Shown here: piece by piece, positions 1-10,594 of the stretch
How positions within the stretch are numbered: the first letter of the stretch is position 1
Layout of the letters: each line of letters starts with the position of its first letter
Origin: a virus
Reading direction: 5' to 3' (one strand)
Length of the DNA: 36,883 bases
Virus record (IMG/VR): IMGVR_UViG_3300032047_002101
Location: 1 to 36,883 of that record
Notes under the pieces: model-generated
Databases searched by the model: none
Seen by the model: the letters and a program-made list of their open reading frames with translations, nothing else
What the model was told of the DNA's origin: nothing
Position numbers and translations under genes: made by a program

Positions 1-2
1 CA

Positions 3-554
3 TATTGGTATATGTTACAACATATCTCAACTAAACATTTGGTTGCTGGATTATATGAAGATGTTATATATGAAACAAACGCAAAACTTAGTATAAAATA
101 CAGAGATATGTTAAAGGGTGTTGTTACGAGAGAAGATTTTGATAAACACTATAACGACCATCGTAGAATGTGTTATGAAGATAAAAACTTTAATGGTAAT
201 GTTCACAATCATGTATCAATTAGAAAATACATCAACTCATATGGAGTTACTTTAGATACACCATTACAAACAGAAAGTATCTACAAACATTTTCAGAATG
301 TAAATTATGAACAAACTAATTTCAAATTTGAAGATGATAAAATGAAAGAAAAGAAAAAGTGGTTTGTAACTGATGTATTATTTAAAGACGAGTTTGAGAG
401 ATTTGGTAATGCAAAAAACAAATCTAACTTTCATACCAAAAAAGAAAAGGGAGATATAAATACACTTCATTGTGAAATATTTGGAGTTGAAAAGAAACAA
501 CTTATATCTGAGTACAATAAAATAAAAAAAGAAATAAAACACGAATGGTTCTAA
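3..554 (+). CDS. Hypothetical protein, probably 5'-truncated by the window edge
   Basis: I do not recognise this protein. The reading frame is open to the left edge of the window (codons from position 3), and the first ATG is at 12, so the real start may lie outside. The 180 residues after that ATG are hydrophilic, rich in Lys, Asn, Tyr and His, with no signal peptide, membrane segment or clear motif; the C-terminal third is strongly basic (Lys-rich). It overlaps the next gene by 10 bases, so the two are probably translated together. The upstream boundary is uncertain and no function is inferred. Confidence 0.6.
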   Translation, partial: YWYMLQHISTKHLVAGLYEDVIYETNAKLSIKYRDMLKGVVTREDFDKHYNDHRRMCYEDKNFNGNVHNHVSIRKYINSYGVTLDTPLQTESIYKHFQNVNYEQTNFKFEDDKMKEKKKWFVTDVLFKDEFERFGNAKNKSNFHTKKEKGDINTLHCEIFGVEKKQLISEYNKIKKEIKHEWF

Positions 555-1387
555 CACCAATAGAAGAATATAAAGTAAAAGGAAAGACAGTTCATGTCAA
601 GAGAGATGATTTAGTTGGGGATGGTGTAAACTATCCACGATGGGCTAAAATTGAAGGTATAAGAAAGATTATAGAATCTGATTATATTGATAAATCAAAA
701 CCACTTACACATCTTTCAGTATATGGAAGTTGGACAGGTTGGACGTTATCTAAGATGTGTAAAGATTATGGTATTGAGTTTATCTCATCTTATCCTGATT
801 CTAAATCATATCCACCAGAGATATTAGAAATCATCAAAGGTAATGGTGCAACTTTAAATCCAATGAAACCAAATATGATGAAACTGCTTGAAAATAAATT
901 AGGTGGTATCGCAAAAAAGAATGGTTGGCAACAATTACCATATGCATTCAATCATCCAGCATATGTAAACCATATGAGGGATAGAATGAAACAAGTATTA
1001 GAAGAACAAGATTTTGACCATCTTGTTGTATCTATCGGTAGTGGTGTAACTGCTTCTGGTTTGATTAAAGAATTCTTACAATATAAAGATTGGAAAGATT
1101 TACTTAACAACAAAAGAAAAGTTCACACTATCACAATGTCATCATTGGAATCTACTCAAAAGATTCTTAATGAAAACAAGGCAGGAGATTTAAACAATAT
1201 CAATATCTATAAATCACCATTTGAGTTCAATGATTTTATGGAAGATTATTCAGTTCCATTTGATTGTAACGAATTTTGGGATAAAAAGATGTGGTATTGG
1301 TTAGAACAAAACATTGAATCACTAGATGGTAAAATATTATTTTGGAACATCGGTGGTTCATACAAAAAATCATTAAATTTAAAATAA
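545..1387 (+). CDS. PLP-dependent enzyme of the ACC deaminase / D-cysteine desulfhydrase fold
   Basis: This 280-residue protein looks like a fold-type II pyridoxal-phosphate enzyme, close in layout to ACC deaminase and D-cysteine desulfhydrase. The N-terminal VKRDDL motif (residues 18-23) is followed by a Lys at 35 in YPRWAKIEG, where the family has its Schiff-base lysine (usually GNKxRK). A Gly/Ser loop GSGVTASG (165-172) matches the phosphate-binding loop. A second glycine turn, IGGS, lies near the C-terminus. At 280 residues it is shorter than typical cellular relatives (about 330), and the GNK motif is altered, so the substrate may differ. It sits 6 bases before groEL. The substrate cannot be told from sequence; amino-acid deamination, desulfhydration or a role in DNA base modification are all possible. 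The fold assignment is fairly secure, the reaction is not. Confidence 0.7.
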   Translation: MVLTPIEEYKVKGKTVHVKRDDLVGDGVNYPRWAKIEGIRKIIESDYIDKSKPLTHLSVYGSWTGWTLSKMCKDYGIEFISSYPDSKSYPPEILEIIKGNGATLNPMKPNMMKLLENKLGGIAKKNGWQQLPYAFNHPAYVNHMRDRMKQVLEEQDFDHLVVSIGSGVTASGLIKEFLQYKDWKDLLNNKRKVHTITMSSLESTQKILNENKAGDLNNINIYKSPFEFNDFMEDYSVPFDCNEFWDKKMWYWLEQNIESLDGKILFWNIGGSYKKSLNLK

Positions 1388-3015
<1,628 letters not shown>

Positions 3016-3016
<1 letters not shown>

Positions 3017-4260
3017 TGATAAAAGAATTAGAAAAATATACAAAGAGTAATAATCCTAACTGTGATTACTTTCTCATAGAAAATAAAGAGTGGGAACTAA
3101 TCAAGGGTAAGTACGAACAAGATGTAGTTAAAGAATCTCTTGCTGAACTTGCTGCTACTTGGCCTCTACCTTATGCAACAGATAAATATGAATGGTCAGA
3201 TGTTGTGAAGGATTACGGCAAATTAAAGGGAATACGCTGGAATGAAATGTTGAAAGAAGGTGAATGGTTCATGAGACAGGCAACAGAGACAAAGTATCCC
3301 CTTACCTTTGATGGTACTCCTCTATATTTCAAGAGGTATAATGTAGGTAATTTATCTAGTAACAAACACCAAGAGGCAAATAGATGGTCTATATGTTCTA
3401 GTGGTTATCCAGGTCCAAAAAGGACTTGGGAAACACCTGCGTTTATGAAATCTCTTATGGGTGCAGCCTATTCGTTAAAACTAGACCAGATTGGTAAAAA
3501 GGAATTAAGGTTAATGATTTCACTTCGTAAGTATATAGCCTCCCAGCATAAACCAAACATTACTAAATCTATAACAGAGTATTTTGGTAGTAAGAAAATA
3601 CTTGACTTCAGTATGGGCTGGGGCGATAGGTTAAGTGGAGCCTTTGCTTCAGAAACTATTGAACACTATGTAGGTTTAGACCCTAGAAAAGAGAATCATC
3701 CTATATATGAAGAACAAAGAGATTTCTATACTAAACATACATCTTTCTTTGAGAACCCAACCAAAACAACATTTTATGAATCACCTGCAGAAGATTTTGA
3801 TTATAGTGAGTATAATGATTATTTTGATTTAGTATTCACATCACCTCCTTATTTTAACGTAGAGAGATACTCACATGATGATACTCAAAGTTGGATAAGA
3901 TATAAAGATATAGATGGGTGGAATAAAAACTTCTTACATAAAGCATTAGATAAAATTATTCCAACAGTTAAGAAGGGTGGATTGATTGCAATAAACATAT
4001 CAGATGTTTATACTGCAGGTAAAGGTGGTAAAACATGGAAAGAGATTACCAATCCAATGGGAGATTTTCTAACATCTAAAGGGTTAAAATACAGAGGAGC
4101 AATAGGAATGGAAATGGCCAAGAGACCTAATAGTGGTGGAGCAGGTACAGTAAAAAGTACCGAATCAAATGAAAAACAATACTCTGAAGAGGTATTGAAA
4201 CTATCCGAAGAAACTAAAGACAAAACTTTCGCAGAACCAATTTGGATTTTTGAAAAATAA
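3016..4260 (+). CDS. SAM-dependent DNA methyltransferase, SPPY type (paralogue 1)
   Basis: The C-terminal half is a Rossmann-type methyltransferase. The SAM-binding motif I is ILDFSMGWGDR (about 195-205), with the acidic turn VGLDP about 20 residues later, and the catalytic motif IV is TSPPYF (275-280). TSPPY/F motifs are typical of amino-methyltransferases that modify N4-cytosine or N6-adenine in DNA. Motif I precedes motif IV. The roughly 180-residue N-terminal part has no recognised motif and may recognise the target. A longer paralogue sharing the segment around SPPYFN.E.YS is at 8963. The gene is coupled to groEL through a TAATG overlap and is followed by a promoter. Target base and site cannot be told from sequence; an RNA or protein substrate is less likely. 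Confidence 0.8.
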
Positions 4261-4272
4261 TTCAAAAATGCC

Positions 4273-4301
4273 TTGGAGCTTTAATATATTTTTCGTATAT
4301 T
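4273..4301 (+). promoter_or_regulatory. Sigma70-like promoter, class 1 (TTGGAG-N17-TATATT)
   Basis: TTGGAG (4273-4278) and TATATT (4296-4301) are separated by exactly 17 bases, the optimal sigma70 spacing. TAATAT (4282-4287) and TTCGTATATTAGCT (4292-4305) recur at identical spacing at 18105-18137. It lies in the 84-base gap before the HNH gene, one of the few real gaps here. A Bacteroidetes-like TAGCTTTG (4301-4308) overlaps it but is not shared with the second copy. Confidence 0.65.
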
Positions 4302-4344
4302 AGCTTTGTAAGATTGAGGGTTTATCCTCTACTAAAACTAAAAA

Positions 4345-5673
4345 ATGGAATATAGAAAATTAAGTTATGGGTTCAAACATGAGTTACTAACTCTTGATGA
4401 ATTTAGGAGTGGGTATCTTTTAGATACTGATTGTCAACCAATCGGACAGAGGTTGGATACCGAAGTAGTTGGTAAAAAAGAAGGAATCATTGGTTCTATA
4501 TTAGATGGACAAGATATAGGAATGATTACTATTGGTGAATCACCTAAAAACAAATTGTACAAATACGAATCAATTGATGGTGGTCACAGAAAAAGATACA
4601 TCAAAGGTTATATGGAGAATAAATTTCCTGTCAGAGGAAAGTATTTTTCACAACTTTCTGATGAAGATAAAAAGTTATTCAAAAACTATCAGATGGTTTT
4701 ATGTATTTACGGTCCTCTTTCAGTTTTTGAAAAGGGATTTGTATTTAGAAACATGAATCTAACAACTGATGTAAATCACCAAGAACATAGAAATTCATTT
4801 GGTGATATTGATATTGCCAACTTGATTAGATTCCAAGTAAGGAATGTGGTTGGTATCAATAACATACCTCACCAATTATTTGAATCAAGTGGTAAACATT
4901 TCAGATACTTAGGATTTAACAACAACAGATTGAGACAAGAACAATATGTAACTTATTTTACTTATAGATTGTTTCAAGATGAGAAAGTTGGTTCTGGTTC
5001 TCAGAGTGAACTTACTAAGTTTTATGAAAACGATTTTACTAAAGAACAAATAGATAAACTAAAAAGTGAACTTGATGAGTTATTATCATTCCTTTTAAAT
5101 TGTAGTGTTGCTTTCAAAAAGAAAAGTACCACTGGTTTATCCCAAAGATATTTTAAAGTACTTTCTTTCCTTTGGTTTCATATGATGGATAATTGTAAAA
5201 AGTTTAAGGTTAAGAACAATGATTATCAAAACTTGATGAAACTATTCCAAGAGGCCGATTTAAGGGTTCAGAGGAAAGAAGAATTGATAGATTTAGATTT
5301 TGATGAAGGTAGAACAATTGGCCAGGCATATATGAATTATCCTGGTGGTTATACTGATAAATCAGATGATAAAGTAAAACAAACACTTATTTGGTTATTA
5401 GAAGAACTTGATATTGATGATATCTTTATTGAGTTGGATAATAAGAGAAGTTATACTAAACAAGAAAAAATAAACAAATTGATTGACCAGGATTATAAAT
5501 GTTACATAACTGGTCAAGATGTTGATTACAAAGATTGTGAGGCTGCCCACATTACCGCATATGATAATGGAGGTAAATCTACTTACGATAATTTTGTAAT
5601 GGTGTTGAAGAAACACAATAGAGATATGGGAACTATGAATCTCCATGATTATATGGAAACTTTAAAAAAATAA
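4345..5673 (+). CDS. DGxHR (ParB/DUF262-like) protein with C-terminal HNH endonuclease domain
   Basis: The N-terminal part carries IDGGHRKRY (about 77-85), resembling the DGQxR/DGQHR core of ParB-superfamily, DUF262/GmrS and DndB-like proteins. The last 60 or so residues form an HNH nuclease: CYIT (about 386), C..AAHI (398-402), NGGKSTYDN and the closing HN(x)3G(x)2NL motif. This layout is reminiscent of GmrSD/DUF262-HNH nucleases, which cut modified DNA, but the protein is only 442 residues and could instead degrade host DNA. It is the first gene after the class 1 promoter, and the polymerase TTG start lies 3 bases after its stop. Domain calls are fairly firm; target and biological role are not known. 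Confidence 0.75.
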   Translation: MEYRKLSYGFKHELLTLDEFRSGYLLDTDCQPIGQRLDTEVVGKKEGIIGSILDGQDIGMITIGESPKNKLYKYESIDGGHRKRYIKGYMENKFPVRGKYFSQLSDEDKKLFKNYQMVLCIYGPLSVFEKGFVFRNMNLTTDVNHQEHRNSFGDIDIANLIRFQVRNVVGINNIPHQLFESSGKHFRYLGFNNNRLRQEQYVTYFTYRLFQDEKVGSGSQSELTKFYENDFTKEQIDKLKSELDELLSFLLNCSVAFKKKSTTGLSQRYFKVLSFLWFHMMDNCKKFKVKNNDYQNLMKLFQEADLRVQRKEELIDLDFDEGRTIGQAYMNYPGGYTDKSDDKVKQTLIWLLEELDIDDIFIELDNKRSYTKQEKINKLIDQDYKCYITGQDVDYKDCEAAHITAYDNGGKSTYDNFVMVLKKHNRDMGTMNLHDYMETLKK

Positions 5674-5676
5674 TAT

Positions 5677-8196
5677 TTGTACCAAAACATTTACTACCAA
5701 AGAGAAAAGAATCTCATACACTTGTGGGATGACAAATTAGGATATAGAACTTTCCCCTACACAAGATATGCGTATGAAAAAGCTGATAGGGGTGAATATC
5801 GTTCTATCTATGGAGATAACCTAACAAAGATTTACAAATTCTCAAAAGATAATCCAGACCTATTTGAATCTGATGTTGCTGAAACTACTAGAGTTTTGGT
5901 AGATACATATTCAGATTCCGATGATATATCTAAAGGACACGTTGTTCTTACATATGATATTGAGGTTGAGATGGAAAGTGGATTACCAGATACTCAGAAA
6001 GCAGAGAATGAGATTACTTCTATTGCACTACATGATTCAGCAACAAAACAGTATTGGGTATTGGTTGTTGATAAGAGTGGTAAGATGGTTGAAAAGAAAA
6101 CCGATAAGGCAATAGTAATACCATTTCAAGATGAGAGAGATTTACTTGTAAAGTATTTAGAGTTATATGAAATGATTAATCCTTCAATTGTGACTGGATG
6201 GAATATTGATTATTTCGATACACCATATCTTTACAATAGGATAAAAAGATTACTAGGTGAAAGACAGGCAAATAGATTATCACCAATCGGACAGTGTTTC
6301 TGGTCTCCTTACAGACAGAGATTCTTCATGGCTGGTGTATCTTATTTAGATTACATTTCACTTTATAAAAACTACAACTATGGTGAACTACCAAACTATC
6401 GATTAGATACAGTTGGTAAGATTGAAATCAACAAAGGTAAGATTGAATATCAAGGTAACTTAGACCAATTATTCAGAGATGATATTGATAAGTTTATTGA
6501 ATACAACTTAGTGGATGTTGAGATTGTTGTAGAACTAGATGAGAAACTTCAGTTCATTGATTTATGTAGAGGTATCTGTCATGCAGGACATGTACCATAT
6601 GAAGATTTTGTTTACTCATCTAAATATTTAGAAGGTGCTTTACTAACATATCTTAGAAGAAGAAACTTAGTTGCACCTAATAAACCAGCGGATAGAAGAG
6701 AACGAATGGAGGCTCTTAAAGAACGAGGTGATGATAAATTCATCGGAGCATATGTAAAGGCACCTATCGTTGGTAAGTATGATTGGGTATATGATTTAGA
6801 TTTAACTTCACTATATCCATCTATTATTATGACCCTTAATATATCACCTGAAACTAAGGTTGCTAAGATTCACAATTGGGATGCCAATAAATTTATTAAG
6901 GGAGAAATCGATACTTACACAATCGGAGATGATACTATCAAAAAAGAAAATCTTAAAGATTACTTAAATGATAGTAAATTTTCTGTATCATCTAATGGAG
7001 TACTATATAGAACCGATGAGGTTGGTTGTATTCCAGGTATTCTTGATTTGTGGTTTGCACAAAGAGTTGAGTACAAAAATGAAATGAAAAAATATGGAAA
7101 AGCTGGAAACAAAGAAAAATATGCCTTCTATCACAAAAGACAGTTGGTTCAAAAGATTTTACTTAACTCTTTGTATGGTGTTCTTGGCCTTCCTGCCTTT
7201 CGGTTTTATGATATTGATAACGCAGAGGCAGTTACGACAACGGGCCAAACAGTTATTAAATCAACTGCCGATATGGGGAACATCAAATACAACAAAGAAC
7301 TTGGAGAAAAAGATTTAGATTCTAACATATACATTGATACTGATTCAGTTTTCTTTTCTGCAGTTCCTTTGATGGATAAAAGATATAAAGATTGGAAAGA
7401 AAAAGACCAAGATACAATTGCTGGATATGTAAATGATATTGCCGAAGAAATGCAAGATTACCTCAATGATTTCTACGATATACTTTCTCAAAAAGTTCTA
7501 AATGTTGATAAAGATAAACATAGATTAGAAATTAAGAAAGAATATGTTGCAAAGGCTGGATTGTGGATTGCCAAGAAAAGATATGCTCAATGGATTATTT
7601 CAGATAATGGAGTACCTGTTGATAAATTAGATGTAAAGGGATTAGATGTTAAACGAAGTAGTTTCCCTAAGGCATTCCAAGAAATCATGTCAGATGTTCT
7701 TATATCAATTCTACGAGGTGAAACCGAAGAAGAAATATCAGATAAGGTATTATCATTCAAGAAATCAATGACTTCATTAGATGTTACAACTATTGCTAAG
7801 AATTCTGCAGTAAAGAATCTAACAAAGTATCTACCCAAGAAAGGTAAAAGACAATTATTCTCGATAATGAAAGGTACACCTGCTCATGTTAAAGCAGCAA
7901 TCATGTACAACGATTGTTTGAGACACTTTAATTCACCATTCAAGTACGAACCCATGAGGGATGGTGATAAGATAAAATGGGTTTATTTAAAAAATAATCC
8001 ACTAGGATTAGATGGATTAGGGTTTACTGGTTATTCAGACCCACCAGATATAAAGGACTTCATTGAAACCTATGTTGACCATAATAGAATCTTCGAAAGA
8101 GAGTTACATAGAAAACTCCAAGATTTTTATGATGCAATCGGTTGGGGTGAAGTAATATCAGAACAAAAAACAGCGGAAAAATTCTTTTCGTTTTAA
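5677..8196 (+). CDS. Family B replicative DNA polymerase (T4 gp43-like)
   Basis: An 839-residue polymerase with an intact 3'-5' exonuclease: Exo I TYDIEVE (D94, E96), Exo II GWNIDYFD (N176, D178) and Exo III YNLVD (Y276, D280). The polymerase palm is also complete: motif A DLTSLYPS (D375), motif B K493-ILLNSLYG and motif C IDTDS (D554, D556). It copies the phage genome, held on DNA by the clamp encoded just downstream. The frame has a stop at 5671 and the first possible start is TTG at 5677; no ATG occurs until far inside the exonuclease domain, so TTG is almost certainly the start, 3 bases after the HNH gene stop. This suggests translational coupling and a deliberately weak start. Identification is very secure. 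Confidence 0.97.
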   Translation: MYQNIYYQREKNLIHLWDDKLGYRTFPYTRYAYEKADRGEYRSIYGDNLTKIYKFSKDNPDLFESDVAETTRVLVDTYSDSDDISKGHVVLTYDIEVEMESGLPDTQKAENEITSIALHDSATKQYWVLVVDKSGKMVEKKTDKAIVIPFQDERDLLVKYLELYEMINPSIVTGWNIDYFDTPYLYNRIKRLLGERQANRLSPIGQCFWSPYRQRFFMAGVSYLDYISLYKNYNYGELPNYRLDTVGKIEINKGKIEYQGNLDQLFRDDIDKFIEYNLVDVEIVVELDEKLQFIDLCRGICHAGHVPYEDFVYSSKYLEGALLTYLRRRNLVAPNKPADRRERMEALKERGDDKFIGAYVKAPIVGKYDWVYDLDLTSLYPSIIMTLNISPETKVAKIHNWDANKFIKGEIDTYTIGDDTIKKENLKDYLNDSKFSVSSNGVLYRTDEVGCIPGILDLWFAQRVEYKNEMKKYGKAGNKEKYAFYHKRQLVQKILLNSLYGVLGLPAFRFYDIDNAEAVTTTGQTVIKSTADMGNIKYNKELGEKDLDSNIYIDTDSVFFSAVPLMDKRYKDWKEKDQDTIAGYVNDIAEEMQDYLNDFYDILSQKVLNVDKDKHRLEIKKEYVAKAGLWIAKKRYAQWIISDNGVPVDKLDVKGLDVKRSSFPKAFQEIMSDVLISILRGETEEEISDKVLSFKKSMTSLDVTTIAKNSAVKNLTKYLPKKGKRQLFSIMKGTPAHVKAAIMYNDCLRHFNSPFKYEPMRDGDKIKWVYLKNNPLGLDGLGFTGYSDPPDIKDFIETYVDHNRIFERELHRKLQDFYDAIGWGEVISEQKTAEKFFSF

Positions 8197-8217
8197 CAAA
8201 TTGTATATATTTATATA
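8189..8217 (+). promoter_or_regulatory. Class 2 shared upstream motif (CGTTTT-N9-TATATATTTATATA)
   Basis: CGTTTT (8189-8194) and TATATATTTATATA (8204-8217) recur at 19019-19047 with identical spacing and additional matches between them. It overlaps the end of the polymerase gene and precedes the sliding clamp ATG by 32 bases. This may be a phage-specific middle or late promoter with a TATA-type -10 region. Function is inferred only from recurrence and position. Confidence 0.5.
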
Positions 8218-8249
8218 TGATAAAACTTAATACACTAAATTAATTATAC

Positions 8250-8963
8250 ATGGAAAAATCAAGAATCAATCGCTTCGTATCGAAGTACAACTTGGCAGGT
8301 TTAGTAGAATCTGTAAAATGGGAATCAAAAGATGGTTCTCTTACTACCTCATTCATTTCGGATGATAAATCAGTATTAGGAACAGTTTCCTTATCTGAGT
8401 TCGACTTTGAAGATACATCCTTCGGAGTTTATGACACTTCAAAACTAACAAAAATGTTAGGTGTTTTATCTAATGATATCGAGTTCGATGTTACCAAAAC
8501 AGAAGATAAAGCAATTTCACTTAAATTTAAAGATGGTGCAACTTCAGTAAACTATATGTTGGCTGATTTATCGGTTATCCCTTCAGTACCAGATTTAAAA
8601 CAACTACCTGATTTTAATATCACTATTAACTTAGATGATACTTTCATCAACAGATTCATCAGAGCTAAATCAGCATTACCAGATGAAAACAATTTCACAT
8701 TTACTTGTAAGAACAATCAAGGAAGTATTATCTTAGGTTATTCTAACATCAATACAAACAGAATTAAAATTGATGTAGATTGTACTTGTGATGGTGATGT
8801 TGACCCAATTGCATTCTCTGCAAACTTCTTGAAAGAAATTTTAGTTGCTAACAAAGAAGCAAAAGATGCAACTTTAAAAATATCTTCTGATGGATTGGCA
8901 CACATTTCATTTGAAGTAGATGGATATAAATCAGATTATTATTTAGTACAAATTCAATCTTAA
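8250..8963 (+). CDS. DNA polymerase sliding clamp (T4 gp45-like)
   Basis: This 237-residue protein matches T4 gp45 (228 residues) in length, in its acidic, beta-rich composition and in segments such as DFEDTSFGVYDTSKLTKMLGVL, the counterpart of the gp45 'fdv.iyDl..flgiLslv' region. It should form a trimeric ring around DNA, loaded by the gp44/gp62-like complex encoded at 10826 and 13116, tethering the polymerase. In T4 the clamp also activates late transcription, so late promoters may depend on it. The ATG lies 53 bases after the polymerase stop, behind the class 2 motif. The stop overlaps the ATG of the next gene (TAATG). Context (polymerase upstream, loader downstream) supports the call strongly. 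Confidence 0.88.
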   Translation: MEKSRINRFVSKYNLAGLVESVKWESKDGSLTTSFISDDKSVLGTVSLSEFDFEDTSFGVYDTSKLTKMLGVLSNDIEFDVTKTEDKAISLKFKDGATSVNYMLADLSVIPSVPDLKQLPDFNITINLDDTFINRFIRAKSALPDENNFTFTCKNNQGSIILGYSNINTNRIKIDVDCTCDGDVDPIAFSANFLKEILVANKEAKDATLKISSDGLAHISFEVDGYKSDYYLVQIQS

Positions 8964-10591
8964 TGAACTTTTACCAGAGGAGTAAATTTTCCGAGTTTAA
9001 ATCAAACACGTCTTACCACGAACTCTTATCTAAATCTGATGAAGAGTTTGTGGCTTGGGCTCGTTTACTTCGTAAGGAAGTAACCGACCAGTGGGATGAA
9101 CGAGGAACTCCGCCTGTAATTGGTAGGGATGAAGATGGTATTGTAGAAAAGTTTAAGAAACTAAAATCCAATCCAGCAAACTATTGGGTAAAGGATAAAA
9201 CTGGTGATGAAGAATCATTAGGTATAATCCAAAACTTCAATAAAGATGCATCAGTTGTAAATCAGTTTTTTCCTACAATGTTAAAAACAAAGATTTCAAG
9301 TGGTAAATCAGCTGATGGTGGATTATCTATCTATGACCATTTCTCAGACCCAGAGTTAGAAGAAAAGTTTGTAAGAATTATGAAACGAGCAGTTAAGAGG
9401 GATTCAATGTACTCTTGGTCTCGTTCAATAGTAGATAAAAAAGATGAGAATCCATTTTGGAATGGTCAAGATGGTGTTCAGTTTATAAAAGATGTACACG
9501 ATGGTAAAGTATTCAAAGGTGAGTACAAAGATTTAGGTATCGTTCTTGCAAAGGTAAAAACTTCTACGTTAGAAAACTATGGTACATTCAACGAAGGATA
9601 TGTTGGGTTTGGTAATTTATATCTAAATGCAGAAGAAGTAAATGGATTAGTTGCAACTGGTTATCTTAATGATATTCAAATATCTAATCTTGGTGAAATT
9701 GTTGATTCAACAACCTCAGAGGCCGGAACAGTTACTAAATACAAATACCTAATTAGATGGTATGATAAAAATGATGGTATCTTTCCTAAGATACTACAAG
9801 TATTTAGATTAAGTTGTGGACAACCAGCAGTAAACTTCCCTGCACTAACTGCAAAGTGGATTTACGAAAACTATACTAAACACATTGATACAGATGAACC
9901 ATTACATATTTATGATTCATCAAGTGGTTGGGGTGGTAGAATCATCGGAGCTATGAGTTCTCGTAAGAAAGTTCACTATGTTGGTACAGACCCTAATCCT
10001 GATAACTTCTTAGATGATGAAGGAATTTCTCGTTATGAATATGTTGCCAAGTTTTACAATGATAATTGTGTAGATGATTTCTCGGATAAACTTACATCAT
10101 TCTTTGATGTTAAAAAACAAGGTAATACATACGAACTATTTCAAGATGGTTCAGAACTAATCTCAAACAATCCAAAGTTCCAAAAGTATAAAGGTAAATT
10201 AGATATTTCATTTACTTCACCTCCTTACTTTAACAGAGAACAATATTCACAAGATGAGAACCAATCGTTCAAAGCGTATGGTGAGTATGAGGATTGGAGA
10301 GATAACTTCTTAAAACCTACTCTAACAACGATTTATGAGTACCTTAAGAATGATAGATATATTCTTTGGAATATTGCTGATATCAAGATTGGTAAATCAG
10401 TTTATTATCCATTGGAACAAGATTCAATCGATATCCTAAAAGAGTTAGGATGTGAGTACAAAGGTAAACTTAAAATGTTGATGACAAGAATGGTTGGGTT
10501 AGACCCATCTAAGAGTGGAATTAAAAATGCAGTAAAACATAATGGGAAGGCTTATAAGTACGAACCTATTTTTGTTTTTCATAAAAAATAA
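8963..10591 (+). CDS. SAM-dependent DNA methyltransferase, SPPY type (paralogue 2, long form)
   Basis: A 542-residue paralogue of the protein at 3016. The C-terminal half shares motif I IYDSSSGWGGR (316-326), the acidic turn VGTDP, and motif IV TSPPYFNREQYS (418-429) followed by DENQS. The N-terminal ~300 residues differ from the first paralogue and contain no motif I recognise, so they probably provide a different target or partner specificity. The expected reaction is N4-cytosine or N6-adenine methylation. It is translationally coupled to the sliding clamp, which suggests methylation may occur with replication (inference). Aspartates and glycines of motif I and the full SPPYF are intact, so activity is plausible. 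Target site unknown. Confidence 0.8.
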   Translation: MNFYQRSKFSEFKSNTSYHELLSKSDEEFVAWARLLRKEVTDQWDERGTPPVIGRDEDGIVEKFKKLKSNPANYWVKDKTGDEESLGIIQNFNKDASVVNQFFPTMLKTKISSGKSADGGLSIYDHFSDPELEEKFVRIMKRAVKRDSMYSWSRSIVDKKDENPFWNGQDGVQFIKDVHDGKVFKGEYKDLGIVLAKVKTSTLENYGTFNEGYVGFGNLYLNAEEVNGLVATGYLNDIQISNLGEIVDSTTSEAGTVTKYKYLIRWYDKNDGIFPKILQVFRLSCGQPAVNFPALTAKWIYENYTKHIDTDEPLHIYDSSSGWGGRIIGAMSSRKKVHYVGTDPNPDNFLDDEGISRYEYVAKFYNDNCVDDFSDKLTSFFDVKKQGNTYELFQDGSELISNNPKFQKYKGKLDISFTSPPYFNREQYSQDENQSFKAYGEYEDWRDNFLKPTLTTIYEYLKNDRYILWNIADIKIGKSVYYPLEQDSIDILKELGCEYKGKLKMLMTRMVGLDPSKSGIKNAVKHNGKAYKYEPIFVFHKK

Positions 10592-10594
10592 ATA

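Noticed and set aside
4301-4308. TAGCTTTG as a Bacteroidetes -7 element (TAnnTTTG)
   Set aside because: The distance to TTG at 4273-4275 is 25 bases, too long, and the motif is not conserved in the second promoter copy (TAGCTAAT).
8204-8217. T4-type late promoter TATAAATA
   Set aside because: That octamer appears only on the reverse strand of this motif, and there are no reverse-strand genes for it to drive.
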